Origin: CAZPUS01 sp964589825
GTDB taxonomy: Bacteria > Fibrobacterota > Chitinivibrionia > Chitinivibrionales > WJKA01
Assembly (NCBI GenBank): GCA_964589825.1
Contig: CAZPUS010000004.1
Coordinates: 1-64,000, forward strand
Reading direction: 5' to 3'
Length of the DNA: 64,000 bases
Below, piece after piece: positions 25,815 through 32,853 of the stretch; the first letter of the stretch is position 1; each line of letters begins with the position of its first letter. The position numbers and the translations under genes are program-made. The notes beneath the pieces were generated by a model, which saw only the letters and a program-made list of their open reading frames with translations, made no database searches and had not been told where the DNA came from.

Positions 25815-26867
25815 ATGCGCATAAAAATACAATACGTGGTTATGATGCTGTTCGTTCTGACCGTAAGCGGTGCTCGCGCACGAACAATAATCGTTCCCAA
25901 AGAAGTCAATTCTGTCCAGACTGCGCTTACACAGGCAAAACGAGGTGACACGGTCTTTTTGCATAACGGTACCTATTACGGCCCATTCACCCTCCAGCCC
26001 CACGTAACCCTCCGGGGACAACATACGGAATCGGTCATTTTAAGTGGCAAACGCCAAGGGCCTGTCGTTATTGCGGCCAACTATGCCGGCATTTCACACT
26101 GTACAATCGAACACGGGGATAAAGGAATCCTGTGCAAAAACACAAATACCTATATTCATCATACAGTCATTCGTAACAATAAAACCGGAATACACTGCCT
26201 AGTCTCGCTTCCGCGTATACGCAACAACATCATTCACGGCAACAGCTGGAGCGGCATTTATTGCGAGTTGATCGGTTACAGCCCCCAATCCGAAATCGCC
26301 CACAATATTATCGCTGACAACGGCTACAGCGGGGTAACGCTGACACGAAAAAGCGAAGTTGTAGCACAACACAACGTATTCCTCAACAACAAGCAATTCG
26401 GCATTTTTGTCGACGATCACTCGAGAAAATCGAGAGTCCAGTACAACAATTTTCACGGCAATCGACGTCCCGCAAATTATTATGCCGATATGGATGAGTC
26501 AAACATATTCGAAGATCCCCGATACCCTTCACTGGCTTTCTCCCTTGACTCGAGTGTATACAACAATCCGGTCCTTCGCAATAAAGGGAAAAACGGGGCG
26601 GATATCGGCCTTATGCCGGCACACAAAAAAATTATCGGTGACAGTGATAACGACCGGATACCTGACAATGTCGATAAATGCCTAAATGAAAAAGAGGATA
26701 TCGACCAGTTCGAAGACTCTGACGGATGTCCCGATTATGACAATGACGGTGACGGAATATACGACGAAGATGATGAGTGCCCTCACACTGCCGAGGATTT
26801 CGACCAGGACCGTGATGCAGACGGATGTCCCGATACGGACAGCACAAAGTCCGACACGCTTCCATAA
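25815..26867 (+). CDS. Secreted parallel beta-helix protein with thrombospondin type 3-like Ca-binding repeats
   Basis: A 350-residue exported protein. Residues 1-23 are a signal peptide (hydrophobic core VVMMLFVLTVSG, cleavage around ARA). Residues 30-270 form a right-handed beta-helix with NosD/pectate-lyase-like repeats (TVIRNNKTGIHC, NIIHGNSWSGIYC, NIIADNGYSGVTL, NVFLNNKQFGIFV). From about 290 to the end there are Asp-rich DxDxDG-type repeats (DSDNDRIPDNVDKC, DYDNDGDGIYDEDDEC), like thrombospondin type 3 Ca-binding loops. No catalytic residues are evident; it could bind or process polysaccharide. ATG 25815 with AAGGGG about ten bases upstream is preferred over TTG 25716. The stop is 7 bp from the convergent PBP gene. 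Confidence 0.8.
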   Translation: MRIKIQYVVMMLFVLTVSGARARTIIVPKEVNSVQTALTQAKRGDTVFLHNGTYYGPFTLQPHVTLRGQHTESVILSGKRQGPVVIAANYAGISHCTIEHGDKGILCKNTNTYIHHTVIRNNKTGIHCLVSLPRIRNNIIHGNSWSGIYCELIGYSPQSEIAHNIIADNGYSGVTLTRKSEVVAQHNVFLNNKQFGIFVDDHSRKSRVQYNNFHGNRRPANYYADMDESNIFEDPRYPSLAFSLDSSVYNNPVLRNKGKNGADIGLMPAHKKIIGDSDNDRIPDNVDKCLNEKEDIDQFEDSDGCPDYDNDGDGIYDEDDECPHTAEDFDQDRDADGCPDTDSTKSDTLP

Positions 26868-26874
26868 CGACTGG

Positions 26875-29103
26875 TCAGAACATCAACGGCTGCCCGTTGT
26901 CGTTTTTTTCTCCGTTTTCCGTGGGAGAACGACTTCCGAACGGATTTTTACCGGGGGAGCCGCCGGAGGCACTGTGACGTGTATGAATGTCGCATGTGTC
27001 GGGCAATCGATCGATTGCAAAATAGAAGTACGATGTTTCCGGACAATACCGCGTAGCGAGTTTGTGCGACTCATCACACACTCTTTTCTGCACTACGCTG
27101 TCGGGTCTGGAGAAGTTGCGCACAGGCTCTCCCTGATGAATACCGATCATAGTAGGAGCCCAGATGGGAATTGCGCCATGCGCACCGGTTACTCCGTGTC
27201 CGAGTGATCGACGCTCATCCACTCCGACCCATACCGCACACGCGTATTGCGGTGTATACCCCACAAACCAGGCATCGGTGTAGTCGTTCGTGGTACCGGT
27301 TTTTCCGCCGGCAGAACGTCTGAATCCCTTCTGACGAATCGAGATCCCGGTACCGGCGTCCACCACCCTGCGCATCATCGATACCATCAGATATGCCGTT
27401 GTCTCCGACAATACTCTTCGAGACTGTGGTTCGTGTTTTTCAAGAACCGTGCCGTCACGATTCACCACCTGTTCAATAAAATATGTCTGCGCCTGTTTGC
27501 CCTGATTCGCATATACCGAATAGGCAGACGCTATCTCTACAGGAGTAACCTGACACGCGCCTATCGCAAGAGCAGGGACTTTGTTAAGACGATGCGAAAG
27601 GCCCATTTTTCGGGCACATGAAATCACGTTTCCTATTCCCACGTCCGCAATCACCTGCACCGCCACCAGATTAATCGACTTTGCCAGTGCATGGGATATA
27701 GTCACCGGTCCCGAAAATTCACGTTCGTAATTCTGAGGTCGCCATGTACCCTGTGGAGTTTCGATTGTTACAGGCTGATCCATCACCTCTGTAGCAGGAG
27801 TATACCCGTGTTCAAGTGCCGCAGTATATACGAACGGTTTAAACGCCGACCCCGGCTGTCGTCGTGCATACATCGCACGATTGAATTTGCTCTTCTCGTA
27901 ATCCCCCCCTCCTATAAGCACACGAATCGCACCGGTCTTCACATCGATCGCAACTACAGCTGCCTGTGCAGTCCGCAGTTTCAGTGAATCGGCCAACCCG
28001 GCAAACGATTCCTTGTTCGCATTATACACAGAATCGAATTCAGCCATAAATTCGTTGTAGGAAATCCCCACGGTGCGATGCGCCCCGCAGCCGTAAATAA
28101 ACATCCGATTTAGACGTTTTTGTAACGAGGCAAGTTGACGATTCGTGGAAGTACGGGCACTGTCCTGTGCCTGTAAATCGAGAGTGGTATAAATTTTCAG
28201 CCCTCCCTTGTAGAGCGCGTTTTCTCCGTAACGATCCGAAATATACTCCCGCACCATATCCATAAAATACGGGGCGACGCGAAACGATTTGGCGGCAGGA
28301 TCGTTGGGCAGAGAATCACTATGGACCGTCTTCATACGCTCACGGGAAATGAATCCCATTTCGTACATACTGTGTAACACAGTATTCCGCCTGCGAATGG
28401 AACGTGTATGGTTTTTTTCGAGATCGGGCCGAAAATACTCGGGCAGTTGTATCACTCCTGCAATAGTCGCGCACTCGTTGAGCGTAAGCTCCGAAACCGA
28501 TTTGCTGAAATATTGTTGCGATGCCGCCTCTACCCCATATACTCCTGCGCCAAGATATACCTGATTCAGATAGAGCTCAAGGATCTCTTCCTTGGTATAA
28601 AAATGCTCGATTTTCACTGCAGTCATCGCTTCTCGTATCTTGCGAATCAGTCTGCGCCTCGAGGTGAGAAATACGTTGCGTGCAAGCTGCTGGGTAATTG
28701 TCGACGCGCCCTGAACATATTCACGGTGCATCACGTCGATGAGCACTGCACCGGCAATTCGTTTAAGATCAACACCCCAGTGTTTATAAAAACGGCGATC
28801 TTCTATCGCGATAGTCGCATTCAGTAAATTCTGCGGCATTTCTTCTATATCGGCCCAGAAACGTCTCTGAACGCTGAACTCATGAATAAGCGAACTGTCT
28901 CTGGAAAAAACCTGAGATACCAGTGCGGGTTGTATGGTACCGAGCTGTTCGATAGTGGGAAGCGTGTGAGAAAGACGATAAAGAAAAAAAGTCATACCTG
29001 ATACTATCAACGACGCGGCAAACATCGCAACAAAAACGATGGTGTACACAGTCGCGGTTATGTTCACGTCCTTTTTTCCGGATTGCTGTGTAAATACACT
29101 CAT
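26875..29103 (-). CDS. Class A penicillin-binding protein (PBP1A-like)
   Basis: Bifunctional peptidoglycan synthase, 742 residues, anchored by one transmembrane helix (about 18-42). The glycosyltransferase 51 domain has its catalytic Glu in AIEDRRFYKHWGVD (E101), with QGASTITQQLARN and EIYLNQVYLG-type ELYLNQVYLG following. The transpeptidase domain has SxxK in PGSAFKPF (about residue 418), SIN in AKSINLVAVQ, and KTGTT near 601. The C-terminus carries two Cys (CDESHKLATRYC) and a polar tail. The gene is monocistronic: convergent with the beta-helix gene and divergent from argF across a 580-bp region with two repeat copies. Confidence 0.95.
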   Translation of the reverse strand: MSVFTQQSGKKDVNITATVYTIVFVAMFAASLIVSGMTFFLYRLSHTLPTIEQLGTIQPALVSQVFSRDSSLIHEFSVQRRFWADIEEMPQNLLNATIAIEDRRFYKHWGVDLKRIAGAVLIDVMHREYVQGASTITQQLARNVFLTSRRRLIRKIREAMTAVKIEHFYTKEEILELYLNQVYLGAGVYGVEAASQQYFSKSVSELTLNECATIAGVIQLPEYFRPDLEKNHTRSIRRRNTVLHSMYEMGFISRERMKTVHSDSLPNDPAAKSFRVAPYFMDMVREYISDRYGENALYKGGLKIYTTLDLQAQDSARTSTNRQLASLQKRLNRMFIYGCGAHRTVGISYNEFMAEFDSVYNANKESFAGLADSLKLRTAQAAVVAIDVKTGAIRVLIGGGDYEKSKFNRAMYARRQPGSAFKPFVYTAALEHGYTPATEVMDQPVTIETPQGTWRPQNYEREFSGPVTISHALAKSINLVAVQVIADVGIGNVISCARKMGLSHRLNKVPALAIGACQVTPVEIASAYSVYANQGKQAQTYFIEQVVNRDGTVLEKHEPQSRRVLSETTAYLMVSMMRRVVDAGTGISIRQKGFRRSAGGKTGTTNDYTDAWFVGYTPQYACAVWVGVDERRSLGHGVTGAHGAIPIWAPTMIGIHQGEPVRNFSRPDSVVQKRVCDESHKLATRYCPETSYFYFAIDRLPDTCDIHTRHSASGGSPGKNPFGSRSPTENGEKNDNGQPLMF

Positions 29104-29236
29104 AGTGAGCCTCTGACTCCCTGCGGATTTTTCATGTGCATATATGACGATACGTTTAGTATATTATCTGAAAATAGTGACGGCATACGTTGCAATACAA
29201 ACTGCATTCTGCTTCCTTTAACAGTCAATTTGGCGG
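29104..29236. other. Region upstream of the PBP gene
   Basis: About 130 bp between the PBP start and the first repeat element. No ORF is seen. AT-rich stretches (GTATATTATC around 29158) could contain the PBP promoter, which is not defined. Confidence 0.3.
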
Positions 29237-29388
29237 TATTGAGCGAGTGTTTTTCATAAAAACTGTAAAAGCCCTGCCGCTATTGCATCCCGAAAACTGA
29301 GGAGGCAGCAGCCCCGGATGATTCATGTCTCCCCGGGATACAGCAGTAGTAGGGGTTAACGCAGCTTTCGCGCACAAGGCCCTCAATA
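29237..29388 (+). repeat. Interspersed repeat, copy D (152 bp)
   Basis: The left end TATTGAGCGAGTGTTTTTC and the right end CTCAATA form a terminal inverted repeat (TATTGAG / CTCAATA perfect, extended imperfectly). Inner landmarks shared with the 59.5-kb copy are AAAAGCCCTGC, TTCATG...GGGA, CAGCAGTA, and CAGCTTTCGCGCACAA near the right end. It lies in the divergent PBP/argF region and is followed directly by another copy. Confidence 0.7.
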
Positions 29389-29396
29389 TAGTTTTA

Positions 29397-29562
29397 CCTA
29401 ATGAATGACTGTGTTAGATGTAATCTGCTGAGAGCCGTGCTGGTAATGTGCTCTCGAAAATCACGGGTTAGCTTTGTTGGTCGGGCCATGATTTCCGGGG
29501 ACGCAGGAGCAGTACGGATGGCAGCAGGTTGGGCAAAAAAAAACGATCAGCTTAGTTTAAAT
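29397..29562 (+). repeat. Interspersed repeat, copy E (about 166 bp)
   Basis: Shares GAGAGCCGTGCTGGTAATG, TTGTTGGTCGGGCCATGATT, GGGACGCAGGAGCAGTACGG and GGCAGCAG in order with the copy at 59.5 kb. Right end AACGATCAGCTTAGTTTAAA resembles the terminal repeat; the left end is poorly conserved, so the boundary is approximate. Copies D and E lie in tandem in the same orientation. Confidence 0.75.
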
Positions 29563-29683
29563 TGATGAACACTCATATTAAATATACGATCAGGCAATAA
29601 AGAATATTAGTGCGTGTATTATTTTATTAATCTGAAAATGAAAAATACTATATAAGCATTACATTGAGAGGACTTAATTGCAC

Positions 29684-30610
29684 ATGTCAGCTCACAAAGA
29701 TCTTCTATCCCTGCTCGATCTGCATACCGAAGAAATAAACAACATTCTTTTTCTCGGGAAACAAATGAAGGATAACCGGCATAATCGAACAGGCAATGAA
29801 CTGTTGCGCGCCAAAACCGGTGTCCTTTTATTCGAAAAGCCGTCTCTTCGTACTCGTATCACGTTCGAAACCGCAATCAACGAGCTTGGAGGACATACGA
29901 TCAATCTTTCGTCGCAAATGGTGCGGCTGGGAGAACGGGAATCGGTCAAAGACGTTGCACTCAACCTCAATCGCTGGGTCCATCTTGCCGTAATTCGCAC
30001 GTTTTCGCATTCAACACTCGTCACGCTTTCCCAACACTGTAACATCCCTGTCATTAACGCACTGACCGATTCATATCATCCATGTCAGGCACTCGCATTC
30101 GGTCTTACATTACGGGAACACATAGATCATGAATCAAATATGCATGTCGTATTCGTAGGAGACGGCAACAATGTATGCGCCTCCATAATGGTTTTGTGTG
30201 CTAAGCTCGGTTATCACTTTACCCAGGTGGCCCCTCGCTCATACATGCTTGATAATGAATTGCTCGCCACAGCACGTGAAATAGGCTCGCACACCGGCGC
30301 CAATATCGCGACTTCGCACGACCCCTATGATGCGGTCTCCTCTGCACAGGTAATATATACCGATGTATGGACAAGTATGGGACAGGAAAAAGAAGTAAAT
30401 GCCCGTAAACAGGCATTCGGTAACTTCCAGGTAAACGGCCGATTACTTGATGCCGCCCCCGACGACGTACTGGTTTCGCACTGTCTGCCGGCGCATCGTG
30501 AAGAAGAAATTACCAGCGATGTACTCGACTCCTCCCATTGCATAGCGTTTGATGAAGCGGAAAACAGATTGCACGTACAAAAGGCGATTATTTCATATAT
30601 CTTTTCTTAA
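29684..30610 (+). CDS. argF: Ornithine carbamoyltransferase
   Basis: Makes citrulline from ornithine and carbamoyl phosphate in arginine synthesis. About 308 residues with the family motifs in order: EKPSLRTRITFE (SxRTR, carbamoyl phosphate), DSYHPCQALA (HPCQ), DVWTSMGQE (the DxxxSMG loop, ornithine binding) and SHCLPAHR (HCLP). AGAGGA at 29667-29672 is 5 bases before TTG 29678 and 11 before ATG 29684; either could be the start, and the difference is two residues. It is first in a plus-strand run that continues 16 bp later with the KaiC-like gene. Other arg genes are not in the window. Confidence 0.95.
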   Translation: MSAHKDLLSLLDLHTEEINNILFLGKQMKDNRHNRTGNELLRAKTGVLLFEKPSLRTRITFETAINELGGHTINLSSQMVRLGERESVKDVALNLNRWVHLAVIRTFSHSTLVTLSQHCNIPVINALTDSYHPCQALAFGLTLREHIDHESNMHVVFVGDGNNVCASIMVLCAKLGYHFTQVAPRSYMLDNELLATAREIGSHTGANIATSHDPYDAVSSAQVIYTDVWTSMGQEKEVNARKQAFGNFQVNGRLLDAAPDDVLVSHCLPAHREEEITSDVLDSSHCIAFDEAENRLHVQKAIISYIFS

Positions 30611-30625
30611 ACACGGATATTTCAC

Positions 30626-31414
30626 ATGGCAACACACAGAGTTCCATTCAATATCTCAGCACTTGACGATATGCTTGACGGCGGCCTTATTCCCGGATCA
30701 GCCAATCTTCTCGAGGGGACCGCAGGAACGGGCAAAACTACTCTGGCAATGCAGTTTATCTACAACGGTATCGTAAACTTTAACGAAGCAGGACTCATTA
30801 TTACGTTCGAAGAATTCCCGCAACAATACTATCATGATGCACTGCAATTCGGATGGGACCTCAAGGAACTCGAAAAACAAAATAAGCTGAAAATCATTTT
30901 TTCAGACCCATATACTACGTTGCAGGAATTTGAGCAACTCGACGGCCAGTTCACCTCCTTTATCGAAGAGCTTGACGTTAAAAGAGTTGCGGTCGACAGT
31001 ATTACACATTTGGAATACCTTACCGATGATGCAACACGTCAGAGAGAGATTGAACGTCAGTTCGTCAATTCGCTGAAACGGGAGGACGTTACGAGCCTGC
31101 TGCTGAGAGAAAACGATACAGTACTCGGAAGTCTTACCGATACAGGAAGCAAATCCCCGTTTATCGTAGACAGTTATATCATGCTTCGTTATGTGGAAAT
31201 CCGCAGCGCCATACAAAAAGCACTTGCCATCCTCAAAATGAGAGGAAGTAACCACGACAAAGATATTCGCGCGTTTGAAATTACCCCTCACGGTATCGAA
31301 GTCGAGGATACATTCAGTGGGATAGAGGGCATCCTCAGCGGGAATACGCGGCTTACTCCGCAGGATGCATTTGTTGATGTGTTCGGTAAGAAGAAAAAAA
31401 GGAAAGATGTATGA
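30626..31414 (+). CDS. Single-domain KaiC-like RecA-superfamily ATPase
   Basis: A 262-residue protein with one KaiC/RadA-type ATPase domain. The Walker A motif GTAGTGKTT is at 31-39, the paired catalytic glutamates characteristic of KaiC are in TFEEFPQQ (E62, E63), and the Walker B aspartate is in RVAVDSITHL (D124). The end of the fold (ALAILKMRGSNHDKDIRAFE) matches KaiC-like proteins closely. The C-terminus is a basic tail (GKKKKRKDV). KaiA and KaiB are absent. It overlaps the next membrane-protein gene (ATGA) and sits with two response regulators, so a signalling role is likely, with clock function unsupported. Confidence 0.85.
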   Translation: MATHRVPFNISALDDMLDGGLIPGSANLLEGTAGTGKTTLAMQFIYNGIVNFNEAGLIITFEEFPQQYYHDALQFGWDLKELEKQNKLKIIFSDPYTTLQEFEQLDGQFTSFIEELDVKRVAVDSITHLEYLTDDATRQREIERQFVNSLKREDVTSLLLRENDTVLGSLTDTGSKSPFIVDSYIMLRYVEIRSAIQKALAILKMRGSNHDKDIRAFEITPHGIEVEDTFSGIEGILSGNTRLTPQDAFVDVFGKKKKRKDV

Positions 31415-31707
31415 TGTGGTTACCGGTTACGCTGGTAATAATCTATCTGGTTTTTCACTCCGGTCTTAATATTGTATGTTATCTCATTTCATATTTTTAC
31501 CAGAAAAAATTCAGAGAGGATGCCCCCAAAAAAGGATTCCTGCTCTATCTCGCAGCGCATGCGGCGCTTCTTATACTGGTTTTGGCATTTCCCACAGACC
31601 TGAACGCGACACGTATTACCGGCCTAGTCATTATATGTACAGCAAATATCGCTTCGATAACAAATTCGCTTCGTCTGTATAATTTGATGAAAAAAATCAG
31701 CAAGTAA
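31411..31707 (+). CDS. Small inner-membrane protein (98 aa), unknown
   Basis: Predicted to have three transmembrane helices, at roughly 3-28, 43-60 and 68-85, with basic loops (YQKKFREDAPKKG) and a basic C-terminal end (LMKKISK). I do not recognise a family. The ATG overlaps the stop codon of the KaiC-like gene, which supports co-translation. The ATG pair ATGATG at 31411 allows a start one codon later. With the following gene it may form a membrane anchor or sensor for the ATPase and response regulators. Confidence 0.7.
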   Translation: MMWLPVTLVIIYLVFHSGLNIVCYLISYFYQKKFREDAPKKGFLLYLAAHAALLILVLAFPTDLNATRITGLVIICTANIASITNSLRLYNLMKKISK

Positions 31708-31713
31708 CCCTAT

Positions 31714-32025
31714 ATGCAGATATCAGATCTTCTTATTTTTTACGATATTTCTTCGATTATTATTTTACTGGTTCTTGCCTATCTCAGTAAGCGGCTGGGA
31801 GAAGCCCTGAAAATAGCACCTTTTTTCAAATTGTTTTATGTCGCGGCAGTCATTGTCGCGGCTGCACAGGGCATAGATATCAGCGATGCGTACATCGAAT
31901 GGGATGCGTTGCCTGTGTCGCCGCTGTTGTGCTCCATTATGCTGCGTTGCGCAGGGATGATTATCGGCTTTTCAGTATCGTTAATTTACTGGAAATGGCT
32001 TTTTGGTGAATTGTTCAATAAATAG
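31714..32025 (+). CDS. Small inner-membrane protein (103 aa), unknown
   Basis: Predicted three helices, about 8-24, 38-53 and 72-96, separated by KRLGEALKIAPFFK and a short acidic loop (ISDAYIEWDALP). The length and layout are similar to the preceding gene, and the two could be distant duplicates or a heterodimer. No recognised domain. It lies 6 bp after the previous gene and 8 bp before the first response regulator. Confidence 0.7.
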   Translation: MQISDLLIFYDISSIIILLVLAYLSKRLGEALKIAPFFKLFYVAAVIVAAAQGIDISDAYIEWDALPVSPLLCSIMLRCAGMIIGFSVSLIYWKWLFGELFNK

Positions 32026-32033
32026 AGGACTCG

Positions 32034-32417
32034 ATGAATAGTCAAAAAAAGATTCTGGTTATAGAAGACGATAAGGATATTGCGGATCTCGTGGAACTGG
32101 TTCTCACCACAAACAATTATCATGTTTCTACGGTGACCGATCCGGAAAAGGCGTTCGAAAAAGTCAGGTCTTTTATGCCTGATGCAGTGATACTTGATCT
32201 GATGATGCCGAAAGTCGACGGCTGGGAAATTTTCAAGATGATTCGTAACGACTCCGATTTGTCACATATCTCAATAGCCATTCTTACGGCAAAATCTCAG
32301 GGGTTCGATAAAATGGTAGGGTTACACATTATGAAAGCGGATAAATATATCACCAAACCCTTTGGAAAGAAGGAATTGCTGGATACCGTCAATGAACTTT
32401 TCGAAAAGAAAAAATAA
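32034..32417 (+). CDS. Single-domain CheY-like response regulator
   Basis: A 127-residue stand-alone receiver domain. The acidic pocket is E11-D12-D13, the phospho-acceptor Asp is D55 (VILDLMMPKVDGW), the switch Thr is T85 (ILTAKS) and the conserved Lys is K108 (ITKPF). There is no output domain, so it probably acts by protein-protein contact, perhaps with the KaiC-like ATPase. AGAGGAC precedes the ATG. No histidine kinase gene is nearby. Confidence 0.92.
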   Translation: MNSQKKILVIEDDKDIADLVELVLTTNNYHVSTVTDPEKAFEKVRSFMPDAVILDLMMPKVDGWEIFKMIRNDSDLSHISIAILTAKSQGFDKMVGLHIMKADKYITKPFGKKELLDTVNELFEKKK

Positions 32418-32820
32418 CATCAATGTTCTCGTAGTGGATGACGAAATCGAAATCCTCGATTACGTAAAAATGCTGCTCGAGTCGCTTTATTGGAATGTCA
32501 GTACCGCCTCCTCGAGTGCTGAAGCATTCGATTCTCTTCATTCCCGTCCGTATTTTCTGGTACTTTCCGATATCGCAATGCCAGATTTCGATGGGTATGA
32601 ATTTATAAATAAGCTGCGTGAAGAACAGATACCTTCTGAAATCGCACTCATGACCGGATTCGGCTATAACCCCAATCACACGCTGGTTCGAATACGACGC
32701 AGTATGAACTGTCCGTTCTTTTTCAAACCGCTCGATCGTATGAAAGTGGCCAGAGGCGTACAGGAAGCCTGGAACGATTATCACCTTAAGCTGCGCGAAG
32801 AGATAGTACACGAACTCTGA
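32392..32820 (+). CDS. Second single-domain response regulator
   Basis: A 142-residue receiver: acidic pair D16-D17 (VVDDE), phospho-acceptor D60 (LVLSDIAMPDFDGYEF), switch Thr T88 (LMTGFG) and Lys K112 (FFFKPLD). The IAMPDFDGYE and the MTGF stretch resemble receivers of atypical sensor systems. About 25 residues follow the domain, forming a helix. ATG 32392 lies inside the end of the previous gene (26-bp overlap); an earlier in-frame TTG at 32362 is less likely. The preceding receiver and this one form a pair, suggestive of a phosphorelay or antagonistic set. Confidence 0.88.
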   Translation: MNFSKRKNNINVLVVDDEIEILDYVKMLLESLYWNVSTASSSAEAFDSLHSRPYFLVLSDIAMPDFDGYEFINKLREEQIPSEIALMTGFGYNPNHTLVRIRRSMNCPFFFKPLDRMKVARGVQEAWNDYHLKLREEIVHEL

Positions 32821-32853
32821 TACCTCGCAGCATTTCACAAGTCATTGTGTGCG

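Noticed and set aside
29424..29440. CTGAGA-like motif (ctgctgagagccg) suggestive of a TPP riboswitch
   Set aside because: The rest of the riboswitch core is absent and the motif belongs to the interspersed repeat; no thiamine gene is near.
30626..31414. Circadian clock kaiABC locus
   Set aside because: Only one KaiC-like domain, no KaiA or KaiB, so clock function is unsupported.
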